Source: Moniliella sp. 'wahieum'
Taxonomy: Eukaryota; Basidiomycota; Moniliellomycetes; Moniliellales; Moniliellaceae
Direction of reading: 5' to 3'
Assembly: GCA_003971905.1 (NCBI GenBank)
Contig: RSEE01000007.1
Coordinates: forward strand, 248,001-312,000
Length of the DNA stretch: 64,000 nucleotides
Below the pieces are notes generated by a model. The model searched no databases and had not been told where the DNA came from. It saw only the letters and a list, made by a program, of their open reading frames with translations. Made by a program: the position numbers and the translations under genes. Below, in pieces: positions 1 through 10,680 of the stretch. Positions within the stretch are counted from its first letter, which is position 1. Each line of letters starts with the position of its first letter.

Positions 1-56
1 CCTAGCCAAAACAATGCACCAGCGCCAAGGGGCGTGGCAGGCGTGGCAACGTGAGA

Positions 57-1002
57 TCAGACATAGTCCTTGGTAAGATCGATGCCGAGATGGGTGTTTT
101 GAATTTTGGGTTGCGGGAAGAAGATTGGGCGGCGCCGCGTCCGCGACCCCTTCCGCGGCCGCGCGCCCTGCCCCCCCGCGCGCCGCGAGCGGCCAACGCC
201 TTGCTCTTGTCTCCGTGCATCATGCCCCCCGTGCCAAATGCGCTGATGGGCACCGAGGAGCTGGTAGAGGCCATCTCGGGTTCGGCATCCGCTGCCTGGA
301 TCGCCGCTTGGGTCACATGAGCCCGTACGAGCTCTTTGGGCAGTGTGAGGGAATGCCACAGTTCCTTGAATTCTGGTCGGAAGCCGAGTTAGTACCGGGG
401 CACAGCACACAAGGGCAGGGGGGTGCAGCGTGCCCGCACACCAACTAACTAACCTTCTTCCGGCGCCTTACATTCGGGGCCGCGGATGGGATTGTAAATG
501 ACGCTCTTGATCGCCGCCTCCTTGGGCTGGGAGTTGGTCAGACGTACGTCCCGCGCTTGCGGTGGCTGCCGCCACACCAAGATCGGTCGATCTTGACGCG
601 GCTCAAATTTGTCCAGCTGTTCTACCGCCTGCTTGGCCTCGGCCACGACTCGCGCAGATCGCCCAGTTTGATGGCCGGTTTGAGCGGCAGACGGGGACGT
701 TTGCGTGGGTCTCCCGAGCCAGGCGCCTCGGCGTAGCTGTCCCACCGCGACTTGAGCAGCTCCGCAATGTCCTGCGCTGATTTGATCGCATAATCCGGCT
801 TGTACGTCAGTGTGCCGTTGATCGGGTTGACCAGCACCCGCTCGTGGGCCACAAAGCGCTGGTACAGCCGCGACTGGCGCTGCAGCAGCGGCTCAAACCC
901 GGACCCTAGCTCCAGCGCAAAGTCCTCCAGCCGAACCGGGTTCGTCTCCGCCTTGAGTGCCTGCACAGCGCTGGCTAGCTGCACATTCTCGTTGAGATCC
1001 AT
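57..1002 (-). CDS. TFA2: Transcription initiation factor IIE subunit beta (TFIIE-beta)
   Basis: General transcription factor subunit that helps recruit and regulate TFIIH at RNA polymerase II promoters in the nucleus. The start ATG (1000-1002) opens with MDLNENVQL. The first winged helix covers about residues 8-75 and ends in the family-like NPINGTLTYKPDYAIKS; a second begins with IKLGDLRESW, followed by ILVWRQ. An intron (373-453, GTTAGT donor, CAG acceptor) joins ...PEE to EFKELWHSL, which matches the conserved FK-LW segment after the second winged helix in TFIIE-beta. The C-terminus is basic and RG-rich and ends with a THLGIDLTKDYV tail typical of the family. Two single-base frameshifts interrupt the frame, near 641 (after ESWP) and near 120 (before THLG). 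Because both flanking frames are well conserved, I read these as sequencing errors, not a pseudogene. The N-terminal tail is shorter than in animals. Confidence 0.85.
373..453 (-). other. Intron of the TFIIE-beta gene
   Basis: Minus-strand GT-AG intron of 81 nt with donor GTTAGT and a TACTAAC-like branch point just before the CAG acceptor. Removing it joins PEE to EFKELWHSL in phase. Confidence 0.8.
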
Positions 1003-1753
1003 CACCGCCAGCGCAACGGAGAGCAGGGGCGGTGGTGGCACTGCCGGCAACGAGTGACGATGATACCGAGGAGGATACGAAATCCAAGCAGCAGCGGACG
1101 GGGGGCCTTACATATACTCTCATCCGCTGGTCGGATTGGCCAATGGATACAATGCTTGCTCTCGGCATAACCCTGGGGGCGTTCTGATCTAGGAAAGGGC
1201 CCCAAGTCAACAAAGCCACCCTTTTGCCCCCGCCTCAGGTCTTGCGCCCTCGGCCTTCAGATCCTCAGACCCCCAGGTGCCTCTAGCTGCCTCAGTTGTG
1301 TCTCTACATTGCATCAAGAGACTAGAAAAATGAAATGGTGAATGGGGGGCTCTACTCGTTGGTGAGGTGCGGCCTGGTCGTCCTGCAGTTGACGTTGACA
1401 ATCAGCACTGCCGTGTCAGACTACAGTTTGCCTCTGGCGCTCCGTCCTTCCTTGCCCTCATTCCGCTGCTCAAGTTGATGACGATGGCGGCTCTATTTCC
1501 CGAGCCTGGAGCGTCTGACCTGCGACATGGTGGAAACTATTAAAGCCTATAACCGACCTTGATCCCGCAGCTGGCACAGGAATGGCCAAGGCCAGAACAG
1601 CCGCTCTGGGCAGCAAAGCCAACAAAGGACAGGGAAGGTAGGTGCGAAGAAAAGTACGTTGAACTTAGGAGACCCATTCTAGATTGTTGCAAACATGCGA
1701 CACCTGGGCAGCCATCCAACGATAAACCGATTCCGGAGTAGGGAGCGCATACC
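1003..1753. other. Intergenic region upstream of TFIIE-beta and downstream of metacaspase
   Basis: About 750 nt between the TFIIE-beta start codon and the metacaspase stop codon. It must hold the TFIIE-beta promoter and the metacaspase 3' UTR. I see no convincing conserved reading frame or RNA gene. Confidence 0.5.
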
Positions 1754-3488
1754 CTAGAGGATGAAGGTAAGCGAAAGATCAATCGGGTGGCTCGAGGACA
1801 GCTGACATTGTTCACACACACCCATGTCAGTAGCAGCACCAAAGAGTAGCAAGGAAAGCCACGTACCTGGGGCTTTTGCGAGTACTTGTTGACCAACTCG
1901 TCACGCACTGCATTGAGTAGTTGCGAGTAGGTCAGGCGAGGGTACTTCTTCATCACGGTGATGAAGGCCCAAGAGCATGCACCGGTAGCCTTGTTGGCCT
2001 CAACGGCGTCCGCAGACGTTTGCGAATCTTTGCATCCCGAAAGCATGACCACATCGGCGCCAGAAGAACGCGTCTTCTTCGTAATACCCTCCGCCGATGA
2101 GGTGTTCTTGGCAGTCATCGCGGTCGATAGCAGGCCCTTGAACACACCGGTCATGTCTCCGCGAGCATAATCCATCGCGGCGCTCAGGACACCCTTGCCA
2201 ATGCCGGCCAAAACGTTGGGCTCCTTGATCTTACCGCTCGTTGCGTATACATAGGGCAAGTCCAGCACCGTGCCCGAGTGGCAAGAGTCAAAAATCGCCG
2301 TCAAGCGGCATCCAACAGGAAGAGGAGACACCAGGAGCTTGTGAAGCTCGTCGTCCTCCATCTGCCCAGCCCGCTCATAGTCCAAGGGAATGATGGTTTC
2401 GTTCATCCCGTCTGGTCACGCACGCCATTTTATCAGTACCAATTCCACTGCGCCGATAAGAGCAACATGACAACGTACCATCTTCGTCGCCGTCTTTCGC
2501 CTCGGCCTGGCCACCATGGCCAGAGTAGTGGAAGAACAGGGCATCGCCCGACTGTGCGCCGTTGACGAGCCAGTGCATGGCGGCGGTCATGTTGGAGCGA
2601 GTAGGCTTGTTGCGCGGGTTCTGGTCACGGTCGGTCAGGATGACCATGTCCTCCTGCTTGTACCCCCTGGACATGATGAACTTGATATTGTCCACGTCAT
2701 TCCAACAGCCTTTCAGCGCTGCACTGGACCCAGCGTAGTTGATCCCAATCAACAGCGCCTTGGCTTACCCGTCATGCTCGAGTATTCGTACTGCATACCG
2801 TTCTCCATCTTCTGCCCGTGGGGCGCTGGGTGTGCACTTCCTGGTTCTGGTAGGCCTCGGGACCAATGGGGCCGTCGCTGCAAATCCATGTCAATTATCG
2901 CTCCTAGCACGATCGCAACGTGAGGGATGATGCACTCACATCTGGTCACCCCAGCCAGGCGGAGGCCCAGGCGGAGGAGCGAATCCTCCGCCACTGCTGT
3001 GATGCTGGCCATATCCACCACCACTTTGCTGGCCATATCCACCACCACTTTGCTGGCCATATCCGCCACCACTTTGCTGGCCATATCCGCCGCCACCTTG
3101 CTGGCCAGGCGGAGGCCCAGGCGGCGGAGCGAATCCTCCGCCACTGCTGTGGTGCTGGCCATATCCGCCTCCGCTCTGCTGGCCATATCCGCCGCCAAAC
3201 CCGGGGGGTGGTCCCGAAGGCGGCGCAAATCCGCCGCCGGCACCGTACCCACCACTGGGGGCACCGTAGCCGCGGATGAGTTGGAGTAGCTGTCAGGCGG
3301 AGGTCCGGAAGGAGGGGCAAAGAAGCCGGGGTTGTCGTCATTGGCACGGTGGCTGTGCTGCTGGTGGCCGTAGCCTTGGGGAGCGTCTGAGGAGGAGCCC
3401 AGAAGCCGCTGGGTGCGGGGGAGGGGGGAGGGTCAGCCGGAGCCAGGGGGAGGAGAGAGCCGTGTACGAACCCGCCGCCGTAGGACAT
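1754..3488 (-). CDS. MCA1: Type I metacaspase with Gly/Tyr/Gln-rich prodomain
   Basis: Calcium-dependent cysteine protease (C14B) with Arg/Lys specificity, linked in fungi to proteostasis and stress or cell-death responses. The start is MSYGGGFVHG (3486-3488). The prodomain holds GYGQQSGG repeats and FAPPPGPPPG segments (2949-3270), as in yeast Mca1. The catalytic domain begins near GKAKALLIGINYAG; the catalytic His lies in HYSGHGG and the Cys in FDSCHSGT. Three introns are visible: one in the prodomain (donor GTGAGT after WGDQ), 2412-2478 (joins DED to GMNETIIPLD) and 1802-1866 (joins SQKPQ to LSSSHPID). The last exon ends LTFIL at 1754. Frameshifts occur twice in the prodomain and once at the TGK/KALLIG junction. 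The family assignment is certain; the physiological role is not shown by the sequence. Confidence 0.9.
1802..1866 (-). other. Metacaspase last intron
   Basis: 65-nt GTACGT...CAG intron on the minus strand. Splicing adds the short last exon LSSSHPIDLSLTFIL, which matches the usual metacaspase C-terminus. Confidence 0.8.
2412..2478 (-). other. Metacaspase internal intron
   Basis: 67-nt GTACGT...CAG intron between the His-containing exon (HYSGHGGQAEAKDGDED) and the Cys-containing exon (GMNETIIPLDYERAG). Phase is kept across the junction. Confidence 0.8.
2957..3167 (-). repeat. Prodomain coding repeats (24-nt GYGQQSGG unit)
   Basis: Four tandem 24-nt units (about 3009-3103), each coding for GYGQQSGG-type octapeptides, are flanked by two near-identical copies of a longer block (2957-3015 and 3109-3167) coding for HHSSGGGFAPPPGPPPG. 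The pattern looks like unequal-exchange expansion of a low-complexity prodomain. Confidence 0.8.
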
Positions 3489-4421
3489 GGTGAAGTTGGT
3501 GGTTGCAAGACGGGGAGGTTAGGGGGTGCTTCTGGGGTGCCACGTCGGGGGGGGGGGGGGGGGGGCGAGTAGGAGGGGCATAATGGGCAGGAATGTGGTT
3601 GAGCATGGGCACTGGGCGAGTATGAGGGCGCAGTGGGCTGCTGCGCACGGGCCTGGGTAGCGCCCACCACACACTGCGCTGGTACCCGGTGGGCACCGCC
3701 AATCGGCGCTGCAGGGGGCGGCCGCCGAGTGGCTGCACCACACCCTTGCGCCTGCCCGCCGCAGAGGCCGCAGTGCGCGCAGTGCGGGGAGCGTGGGTGT
3801 GTGGGACACGTGACGCACAGCCCCCTCGCTACCCGGCACAAGCCCCTGTGCCACGCGCCTGTGCCGCCAAGCTTCACGCGTGCCGTGCGTCACGCCGCCC
3901 TGCCTGCTCTCCCAGCGCCAGGCCCGCGTAGTGCGCAGCGTGTTGCTCGCCGCTTCTCTGCGCTAGAAAGAAGGCACCTCTGTAGCATGCAGCAGACAGC
4001 ACACCTCACCAGAAAGAACCAACCCAGCGTAGCAAGACGTCGTTGGTAGTTGTGCCCTCGCCCCCCTCGATCCTCCCACCGGATGGCATCCAGTCGCAAC
4101 AGACGTGATGCATGACGCGTGACGCGTGACGCGTGACGGTACACGCTGTACATCCGGCTACATCAGAGGGGTCGCGTCAGGCACTAACCCTACGCGTGGT
4201 GCCGTCGATGCCCGACGCGGCGAACCCTAGCGCAGGCTAGAGTACATTTCAAAGCCAGCGGTGGGCGTGGCTGGCGCTCACAAGCAGAAGCCAGACGTTG
4301 CGGGCGTCGCGTCGCGTCACGTCGCGTGCGGCGCCGTGCCTCAGCAGCACGCCGTCACGCAGCCACACCGCCCGCCGGCCACCGCTGCTGCCCAGCCTCC
4401 ACTGGCGGGTGCCCACACCCC
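3489..4421. promoter_or_regulatory. Divergent intergenic region between metacaspase and ELG1-like gene
   Basis: About 930 nt between two diverging start codons. It contains a 19-G homopolymer (3547-3565), GC-rich sequence without a conserved frame, and a cluster of ACGCGT hexamers listed separately. Start codon positions on both sides are inferred, so the limits are approximate. Confidence 0.5.
4115..4197. promoter_or_regulatory. ACGCGT (MCB-like) array
   Basis: Three ACGCGT hexamers at exact 7-bp spacing (4115-4120, 4122-4127, 4129-4134) and a fourth at 4192-4197. ACGCGT is the MluI cell-cycle box bound by MBF (Mbp1/Swi6 or Cdc10-Res) in fungi and controls G1/S genes. The array lies about 225-310 nt upstream of the inferred start of the Elg1-like replication gene. 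Function is inference from motif and context. Confidence 0.5.
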
Positions 4422-7400
4422 ATGTCCACCTCGACGCCCTCTGGGCCGCCGGCGCGCCCCGCCGCCCACACCCGACCCCCCGCCTCCCCGCCCGCCTTCC
4501 GCCCCGCCGCCCCCATCGCCCGCACCTGCCTGCCATCCGCACCTGCACTTCCATCTGCGCCTCCATCCGCACCCGTCCTCCATCCGCTCCCGCTCCCGCT
4601 CCCCGCTCGCCCCTTGGCCCAGCCGAGCGATGGCCCATGTCCCTCCTTTGCCTCCGCCTCCCCATCTCCCGGGCCTCGCCCTCCTCCCTTGCCCCGCCGG
4701 CTCCCTGCTCCCCATCGGCCCCGTGTTGACCAGCACCTCGCGTTCCCCCGGGTGGCCCGCCCGATGTCTCTCTCCCCCTCGCCCTACCATGCTGTCCCTG
4801 CCTCAGGCTCCCTGCCCGCACCCCCGCACCCGGGCCAGTCTTTCACCCCCCCCCCTGGCGCCGAGCCTGACCCCCTCGCCTGGCTCTGGCCCTTGCTCTC
4901 CTCGGCCATCGACCCGCCACCCAGCTCGCTGTCGCCGCGCCTGGTCCCACCCCGCGTCCGGGCCGCCTGGTTCTCCGCCGTCCAAGCCAATCTGGAAAGC
5001 CCCTCTCACCCACCCCGTTTGGTCTTCCTCCTTCCAGTCCAGTCCTGGGCCAACGTGGGTGTTCATCCGATCTCCTAACCGACAAGTGGCGGCCCCTTCA
5101 TGCCGACGAATGCCTCGCCAACGAAACGGCCGCTCATTTCTTGGCCAAGGTTCGCTTCGGCCCGTGTGCAACCCCAATCTGGACTGGAATCAGTCCTGCC
5201 TGGCTTGGACAACGGCGCTGCACCCTTCCTCTCTTCCCCAGCACTTGGCCCTGCCAACTCCTAATTGGGCAAAGGAAACGGATGCGAACTCACAAGCAAA
5301 CACCTCCTGCCTCCTCTAACGCGTCGCCACTTCGTCTCGTTGGGGCCCGACCAACTTGTAGGGGACACAGCTGAGTCGCCTGGCCTTCCCTTGCGCCCCC
5401 CTCGTCTGAGAAGGGCACGTTCCCGCACTTTCGGTGGCGGGGCCGCCGTCGTCTCTAGCAGCAGCGATCGTCCCTCAGCTTCCCAACTCCCCCACCCCTG
5501 ATCGGGACGACTCACTCCCGTACCCCGACACCATTCACCTGACCTACTCACCCCCATGTCCTCCCCATCGGCCCCGCAGTTCCCCGGCCGTTCTGAAAGG
5601 GAAGAATCCGTGCCTCCCATCTCTGTGACTCGGGATCCCAGCCCTATGTGGAGAATGCGAGACCTACTGGTCGACCTACTCGCCGAGCTCGTCAACTGGC
5701 TGCCGAACGACAATCCGAGCTGGCCCGTCTTGATGCCGAGGCGGAGGAGGAGCGCATGGCCATGGCGAGGAAGAAGCGCACTCACGGACTGAAGGGCGGG
5801 GCGGTAGTTCTAGTTCTAGTTCTAGGCGCAGCCCCCCGAGTCACCCATGCGCCCACCATCTCAACGCTCGCTGCTTCAACGCCCACGCCCACCAACCTAC
5901 TTCCACTCTTCCCCTTGATCCGTTGGACGACCCAAAGATGAACACTGTTTGCTCCGCGGCAGAAGATGCGGTCTCCCGGATCAAAAAACGACGAACAGTG
6001 AGCGACTTGGTCAGGCACCTTTGTCGGAGGCAGTGCCCCCCGTACCTTCTATCGTGCCTGAGGAGACTGAGGAAGTGACCATCGTCGAGACGAAGGGAAC
6101 GCCTTGCCGTGGCACCGAGTCCTCGCCACCTCCACGCCTTCGCGAAGAACAGGGTGCGACTTCACTCCAGCCAGTCCAATCGGACCCGCTTACGTCTCCC
6201 TTGATCCGAGCCACTCGACCTGCACGTACCTTCCGCCTTGTCCCTAGCAGTGCCGAGCCAAGCAGCGATCCGGCTGGTCCAAGGTCCGAGCAGGAATTGG
6301 GAGGATCCCATTCTCCCATCAAACCCAGCACCCCTAGGCCCACAGGCGAGGCACCCGCCTACCTACCACCACTACTTCGCCTTTGCCTCCCGCCCAGCGC
6401 CCGGGCGTCGCCGTTCTCTACGGTCCCTCTGGGGTGGGCAAGAGCGCGTTGGTGTATGCAGCGGCGGCACAGGAAGGGTTTGAAGTGCTTGAGCTTGGCC
6501 GGGCATGGGACGTCGGACGGGCCAAGCTCTGGATGCAATGTTGGGCGAAGCAACTCGCAACCATGTTCTTGGCCCGATTGGCAGAAGGGGGTTCACTCCC
6601 ACACCCCTTTCGTCCCGTACCAGTCGCGCCTTCAAGCCTGGTACCTCGGCCTCCGTTGCGCCTCTTAAAAAGGGGGCATTAATGGCAGCCTTTGCCAGAG
6701 CCCAAAAATCCGCACCTGCATCGACTCCCGCCTCGCACTCCTCCACCCCCGCCCCGCCTCCCTGCAGCCGGCCCGCCCAATGCAAAACCGGCGACTAAGA
6801 ACTTAATGAGCTGGTTTGGCAAGAGCAAGAGCCCAGACACCTTGTTCCTGGTTCCGAACTGCGCGCGGATCTGCTAGGCCGCAGGAGAACGAGGATCTGC
6901 CCCCTCGTTCTGCTTCTCGGGAATTGGGCCAAGCCGACTCCCCCATCGAAGTGGATCGCCCGAAGAGGTAGACCCTGTGGATGAGGCCCAACCAGACCCG
7001 CATGCTGCCAAGCGGAAGAGAAGATAAGGAAGGAGGTGGTACGTTGGGCATGTCAGGGCGTCGCAGCATCCCTCTGTGACTTCTTCCGACGACGAGGGCC
7101 CGGTCGGCCGGAATCGCCCAAGGTGAAGCAGGTCGTCTTTCTCCTCGATGAGGCGGACATTCTCTTTGATGACGATCGCGGCTTTTGGGCCGCGGTGGCC
7201 GACTTGACCACCAAGTCCCAGCGGCCCGTAGTGATCACCTGCAACAGTCTGGAACAAGTTCCTCTCGGCCTGCTCTACCGTCCCCAGCTCATCCCCATCC
7301 ACGCCCCCGCTGAACCTGTGGGGCGAGCGTACTTGGCAGCCGTGGCGTTGGCTGAAGGCAAGCGGCTCCCCGACGCTGTGGCCTCGCTTGTGGAAGGCCT

Positions 7401-8705
7401 GCGCTCCCTATCCCGCTGACGCGGCGGCCTATTTAACTGCTCTTCCTCATGATGGGCTCTTGTCGGCGGGCACGACGTTTTATGCCGACGTTCCCGGGGG
7501 CGTGGACCTCCGCAAAGCTGATGGACTTGCAGTCTCGCCCGCCAGCCTCGGCCCCTAGTATCCACCCCGACCGCGTCCAGGCACTGTACCTCCCTCTTCC
7601 CCGCCACCGACCTCATTTCCTTGGCGAAGCAGGCAGACCAGGTATCTTGGGTTGATGCCACGATGACCCTTCCAGCTGATATGGAGCTTGAGGTATGTAG
7701 AACCATTCCATTCTTCTCCTGTGGGATTCTATGACTACACGGCACTGCTCACTCAGTTGCAACTGGGCCAAGCGGCCCCGCTCGCTCGCAATGCCGCCGA
7801 GGTGACGGGTAGCGATGTTCCTACGGGCGGAGCCGATGAGGTCACTCTCCGTCACGGCCAGTGGCTGGTCGAGATGGAAGAACCGGTAGAACGAAAGTTT
7901 CTTCTGCTGCCCGAGCTGCCCAGGTGGCAAGCGATTCGCTCGGCGCAAGCGTACGCGGCTCAGGCTGTCCTTGGGCCATGCGACTGGGACAGTGCGGGAT
8001 TGCGATTGATGCGATCGCGATGGATCCAGCAGGTTGTGCAGGCTCTTCGGGTTCCGATAGCTTCCGCTTCACCGCAGCGGAAGCGGCGACGGAGTATATG
8101 CCTGTGCACCGGTTGGCCCAGCTCGACACGCAGCAAAGCGACCTGGCCCAGGAAGCGGTTTGGATTCTGGACCGTGCGCTGATGCTCGTCACGGGCCCGC
8201 GTACCAACCCGGCGCGGAGCATGCGCGCCAAGGCGCCGTCCCCGCCGTCTTGGTCGCTGCCTCGCTCCGGCACCATGAGCGCAAGATGGCCCCGGGCTGC
8301 CTCAGCGTACCGACCGAGTCGAATGTACCGTCCCTACCGGGCCCGTTGGCGCGGATCGTTGCCGTGGCGAGCCAGCGCGCTGCCCGGCCCGGACGGGGCA
8401 CGCAGCGTGCGCTCCTTGCCCGTCTGACCGGATGGAAAGCCGAGTGTTACCCCTACGTGCCGCACCTCTGGCTCGATGGTGCGCCACCGCAGCGCGCGAA
8501 TGGGCCGGGCGGGCCGGGCGCGGCGGCGCACACCGCCGAGTTGGACTTGGAGACCAAACGTACGCCCTCGCATACGCCCGCGGACGATTGGGGCGAAGAA
8601 GAAGAGGACCGACGAGCTCACGAGGAGGAGGTGGCGTGGCTTCGTCGCTTGGCACAGCAGGCACAGTGGCGCGAGGAGATTGTAAACTGTGCGCTGGTGC
8701 TGTGA
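4422..8705 (+). CDS. ELG1: Elg1/ATAD5-like PCNA clamp-unloader subunit
   Basis: Large subunit of the alternative RFC complex that unloads PCNA after replication. In order: a Pro/Ser-rich N-terminal region (about 4422-5070); TDKWRPLHADECLANE (5078-5125), the Elg1-type lead-in to the AAA+ module; a charged linker (AEAEEERMAMARKKR, 5735-5790); a P-loop LYGPSGVGKSALVYA (6417-6460) followed by GRRTGQALDAMLGEATRNHVL, matching the sensor helix of Elg1 proteins; the Walker B-like segment VVFLLDEADILFDDDRGFWA (7135-7195); and sensor 1 RPVVITCNSLEQVPL. A helical C-terminal collar ends at 8705. A probable intron is 7693-7756 (GTATGT...CAG). At least four frameshifts break the frame, near 5070, 6500, 8080 and 8400. 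The N-terminal start is uncertain; 4422 is the first good ATG in the matching frame. Confidence 0.75.
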
Positions 8706-9209
8706 TAGCCCATGCGAGCTCCGTCTGCTTGCCTGGTTGCCATGGCCGCGTTCCACTCGGAAGGTGCGTGGGCGTGTTTGCTGGCGCCTTTTTTGGTAAT
8801 GCCTATCATAATCTTGGCGCTTGCATGTCCGAGAGTGCGTGGGTCTTAGATCGTAGATCCCTCCGCCACAGAGCGCCTGGCCTCCATCCCACTCTGTCTT
8901 GCTTCTTCCAGCTCGGTTGTACGGTGGGCTGCGACAGCGTCTGTATTAGTTTCTCGCCAACGAGCGCTCGGAAAAGGTGCATATATATCCTGGCAGCGCC
9001 CCATGGCAGCGCCCAGCCCTCACCAACGTCAAGTTTAACGTTTAACTCATTAAACTCCCATTCCGCCCGGGCGGAAACGCGTGGGGCGGCTGTGGCCTCG
9101 TCAGCGCGTCAGCTGGGCTGCCTTGGCTGGTTGCCTTGCCCCGCCGTCAGCGTCAGCCCGCCCCCCCCCACCGCCTTCCCCCCCGCCGCACAGCCGCACA
9201 CCCGCCACG
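8706..9209 (+). promoter_or_regulatory. ELG1 3' end / PUP3 promoter region
   Basis: About 500 nt between tandem genes. It has a CATATATAT element near 8980 and a GTTTAACGTTTAAC element at 9033-9046, about 165 nt before the PUP3 start. No conserved frame is visible. Confidence 0.45.
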
Positions 9210-9885
9210 ATGAGTATTATGGAGTACAATGGAGGCTCGGTCATTGCGATGACCGGCAAAAACTGTGTGGCGATCGCGACCGACTTGCGTCTGGGCAACC
9301 AGGCGCTCCTCGTGAGCAACACTTTCCCCAAGGTGTTTAGCATCACGCCCAAGGCCTATGTTGGCCTCCCTGGGCTCGCCTCCGATGTCGACACGCTCAG
9401 GACATTGTTCCGGCAACGCACCAATCTGTACACCATGAAGGAGAACCGGGAGATTGAGCCCTACACGCTTGCCAGCTGGTTAGCTCCACCTTGTACGAGC
9501 GCCGGTTCGGCCCTTACTTTGTCGAGCCCGTCGTGGCGGGTTTGGACAAGGACAACAAGCCCTTCATCACCTCTATGGACTTGATTGGCAACATGACCTT
9601 GCCCAAGGACTTTGCCGTGGCTGGCACCGCATCGGAAACCATGTTTGGCATGGCTGAGGGCTTGTGGGAACCCGATCTCTCGCCCGACCAGCTGTTTGAG
9701 TCCATCTCCCAGACCATCATGGGCGCACTGGAGCGCGACGCGCTCTTGGCTACGGGATCTTGGTCCGAGTCATGTACGTTTTTTTTCACGCTCTTGCTCT
9801 TCTCTGCATTGTGGGACTGACTTTGGGTTTCGGTAGCACCCCGGACAAGGTTATTGAGCGGACACTCAAGTCGCGGCAAGACTAA
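9210..9885 (+). CDS. PUP3: 20S proteasome beta-3 subunit
   Basis: Non-catalytic beta-3 subunit of the 20S proteasome core. The start MSIMEYNGGSVIAMTGKNC is the family N-terminus, without a cleaved Thr1 propeptide. Conserved segments follow: AIATDLRLG, SNTFPKVF, YVGLPGLASD, LYERRFGPYFVEPV, TSMDLIGN, FAVAGTASE and LWEPDLSPDQLFESISQ. An intron at 9774-9836 leads to the last exon, TPDKVIERTLKSRQD, and the stop at 9883-9885. Length without the intron (about 205 residues) is normal. Two frameshifts interrupt the reading frame, at about 9478 (before LVSSTLYERR) and about 9748 (in RDALGYGILV). Everything else is typical. Confidence 0.92.
9774..9836 (+). other. PUP3 intron
   Basis: 63-nt intron, donor GTACGT and acceptor GGTAG. 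Its removal joins ILVRV to ITPDKVIERTLKSRQD in phase. Confidence 0.8.
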
Positions 9886-10680
9886 GCCTTGGATCGTTGT
9901 CCCCTTGCCCCCGACAATCATACTGCATATTGAAGCATACCCATGCCCCATTATGGGGATAGTCGATAGCGTCGATTGCAAAACCAAGGTGGTTGATCCT
10001 TCGGATCTCTCTCCAGCGGTGCATGCTTGTCTTATGAGCCGAGGATAAGGTCCCTCCCATGAACTTTCAGATGGTTGGAGGGTAGCAGAGCCTCACTTGG
10101 GACAGGGCTCCATTCGACTTCCCACACCCATACTTCGCCCCCCTTGGGCCTGGCCAAGGAGTGCGTCTACTGCTCGGCTGTCCCTTCTCGTAGAGGCCAC
10201 GGCCAAGCCACAACTATTACCACAGCAAGATGGAGGTCAGTTCAAACACACCGCCGCAGTGGCGGCGGCGCACTTCCACCGCGCCTTGAGCAAAGCCGCA
10301 ACAGCCGTGAGATCATAGCCAGCCCAGCGCCGAGATCAGGTTGCCGGGGGAGGCGGAAAGTGAGTAGCTGTGCAATGAGGAATGAGGGTAGCGATGTTCG
10401 AGCGAGAGCGAGTACTCCGATGGCCGATGGCATAGCAGGCCCAATAGTTGAACATTGAAAGTTGAATGTAATCTCTAAAGGCGAAGTTGAAACTTGCAGA
10501 TGGCTCCGCAGCGCCAGGGCCACCGCCACTGCAGGTGGACGCGACGCGGCCCATTTATTTCATCGAATTTCCAGGGCCACCCGCACCGCTCTTGACCCTC
10601 TCATCTCATCGTCATCGCACCCCTCCTCGTGTCTTCCATCGGGGCAGGCAGGATCCTCGCCTCGTCTCTCCTCCCGGCCC
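9886..10680 (+). other. Intergenic region upstream of CHK1
   Basis: About 800 nt after PUP3. It holds the CHK1 promoter, with a C/T-rich stretch in the last 150 nt before the ATG. I see no gene in it. Confidence 0.5.
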
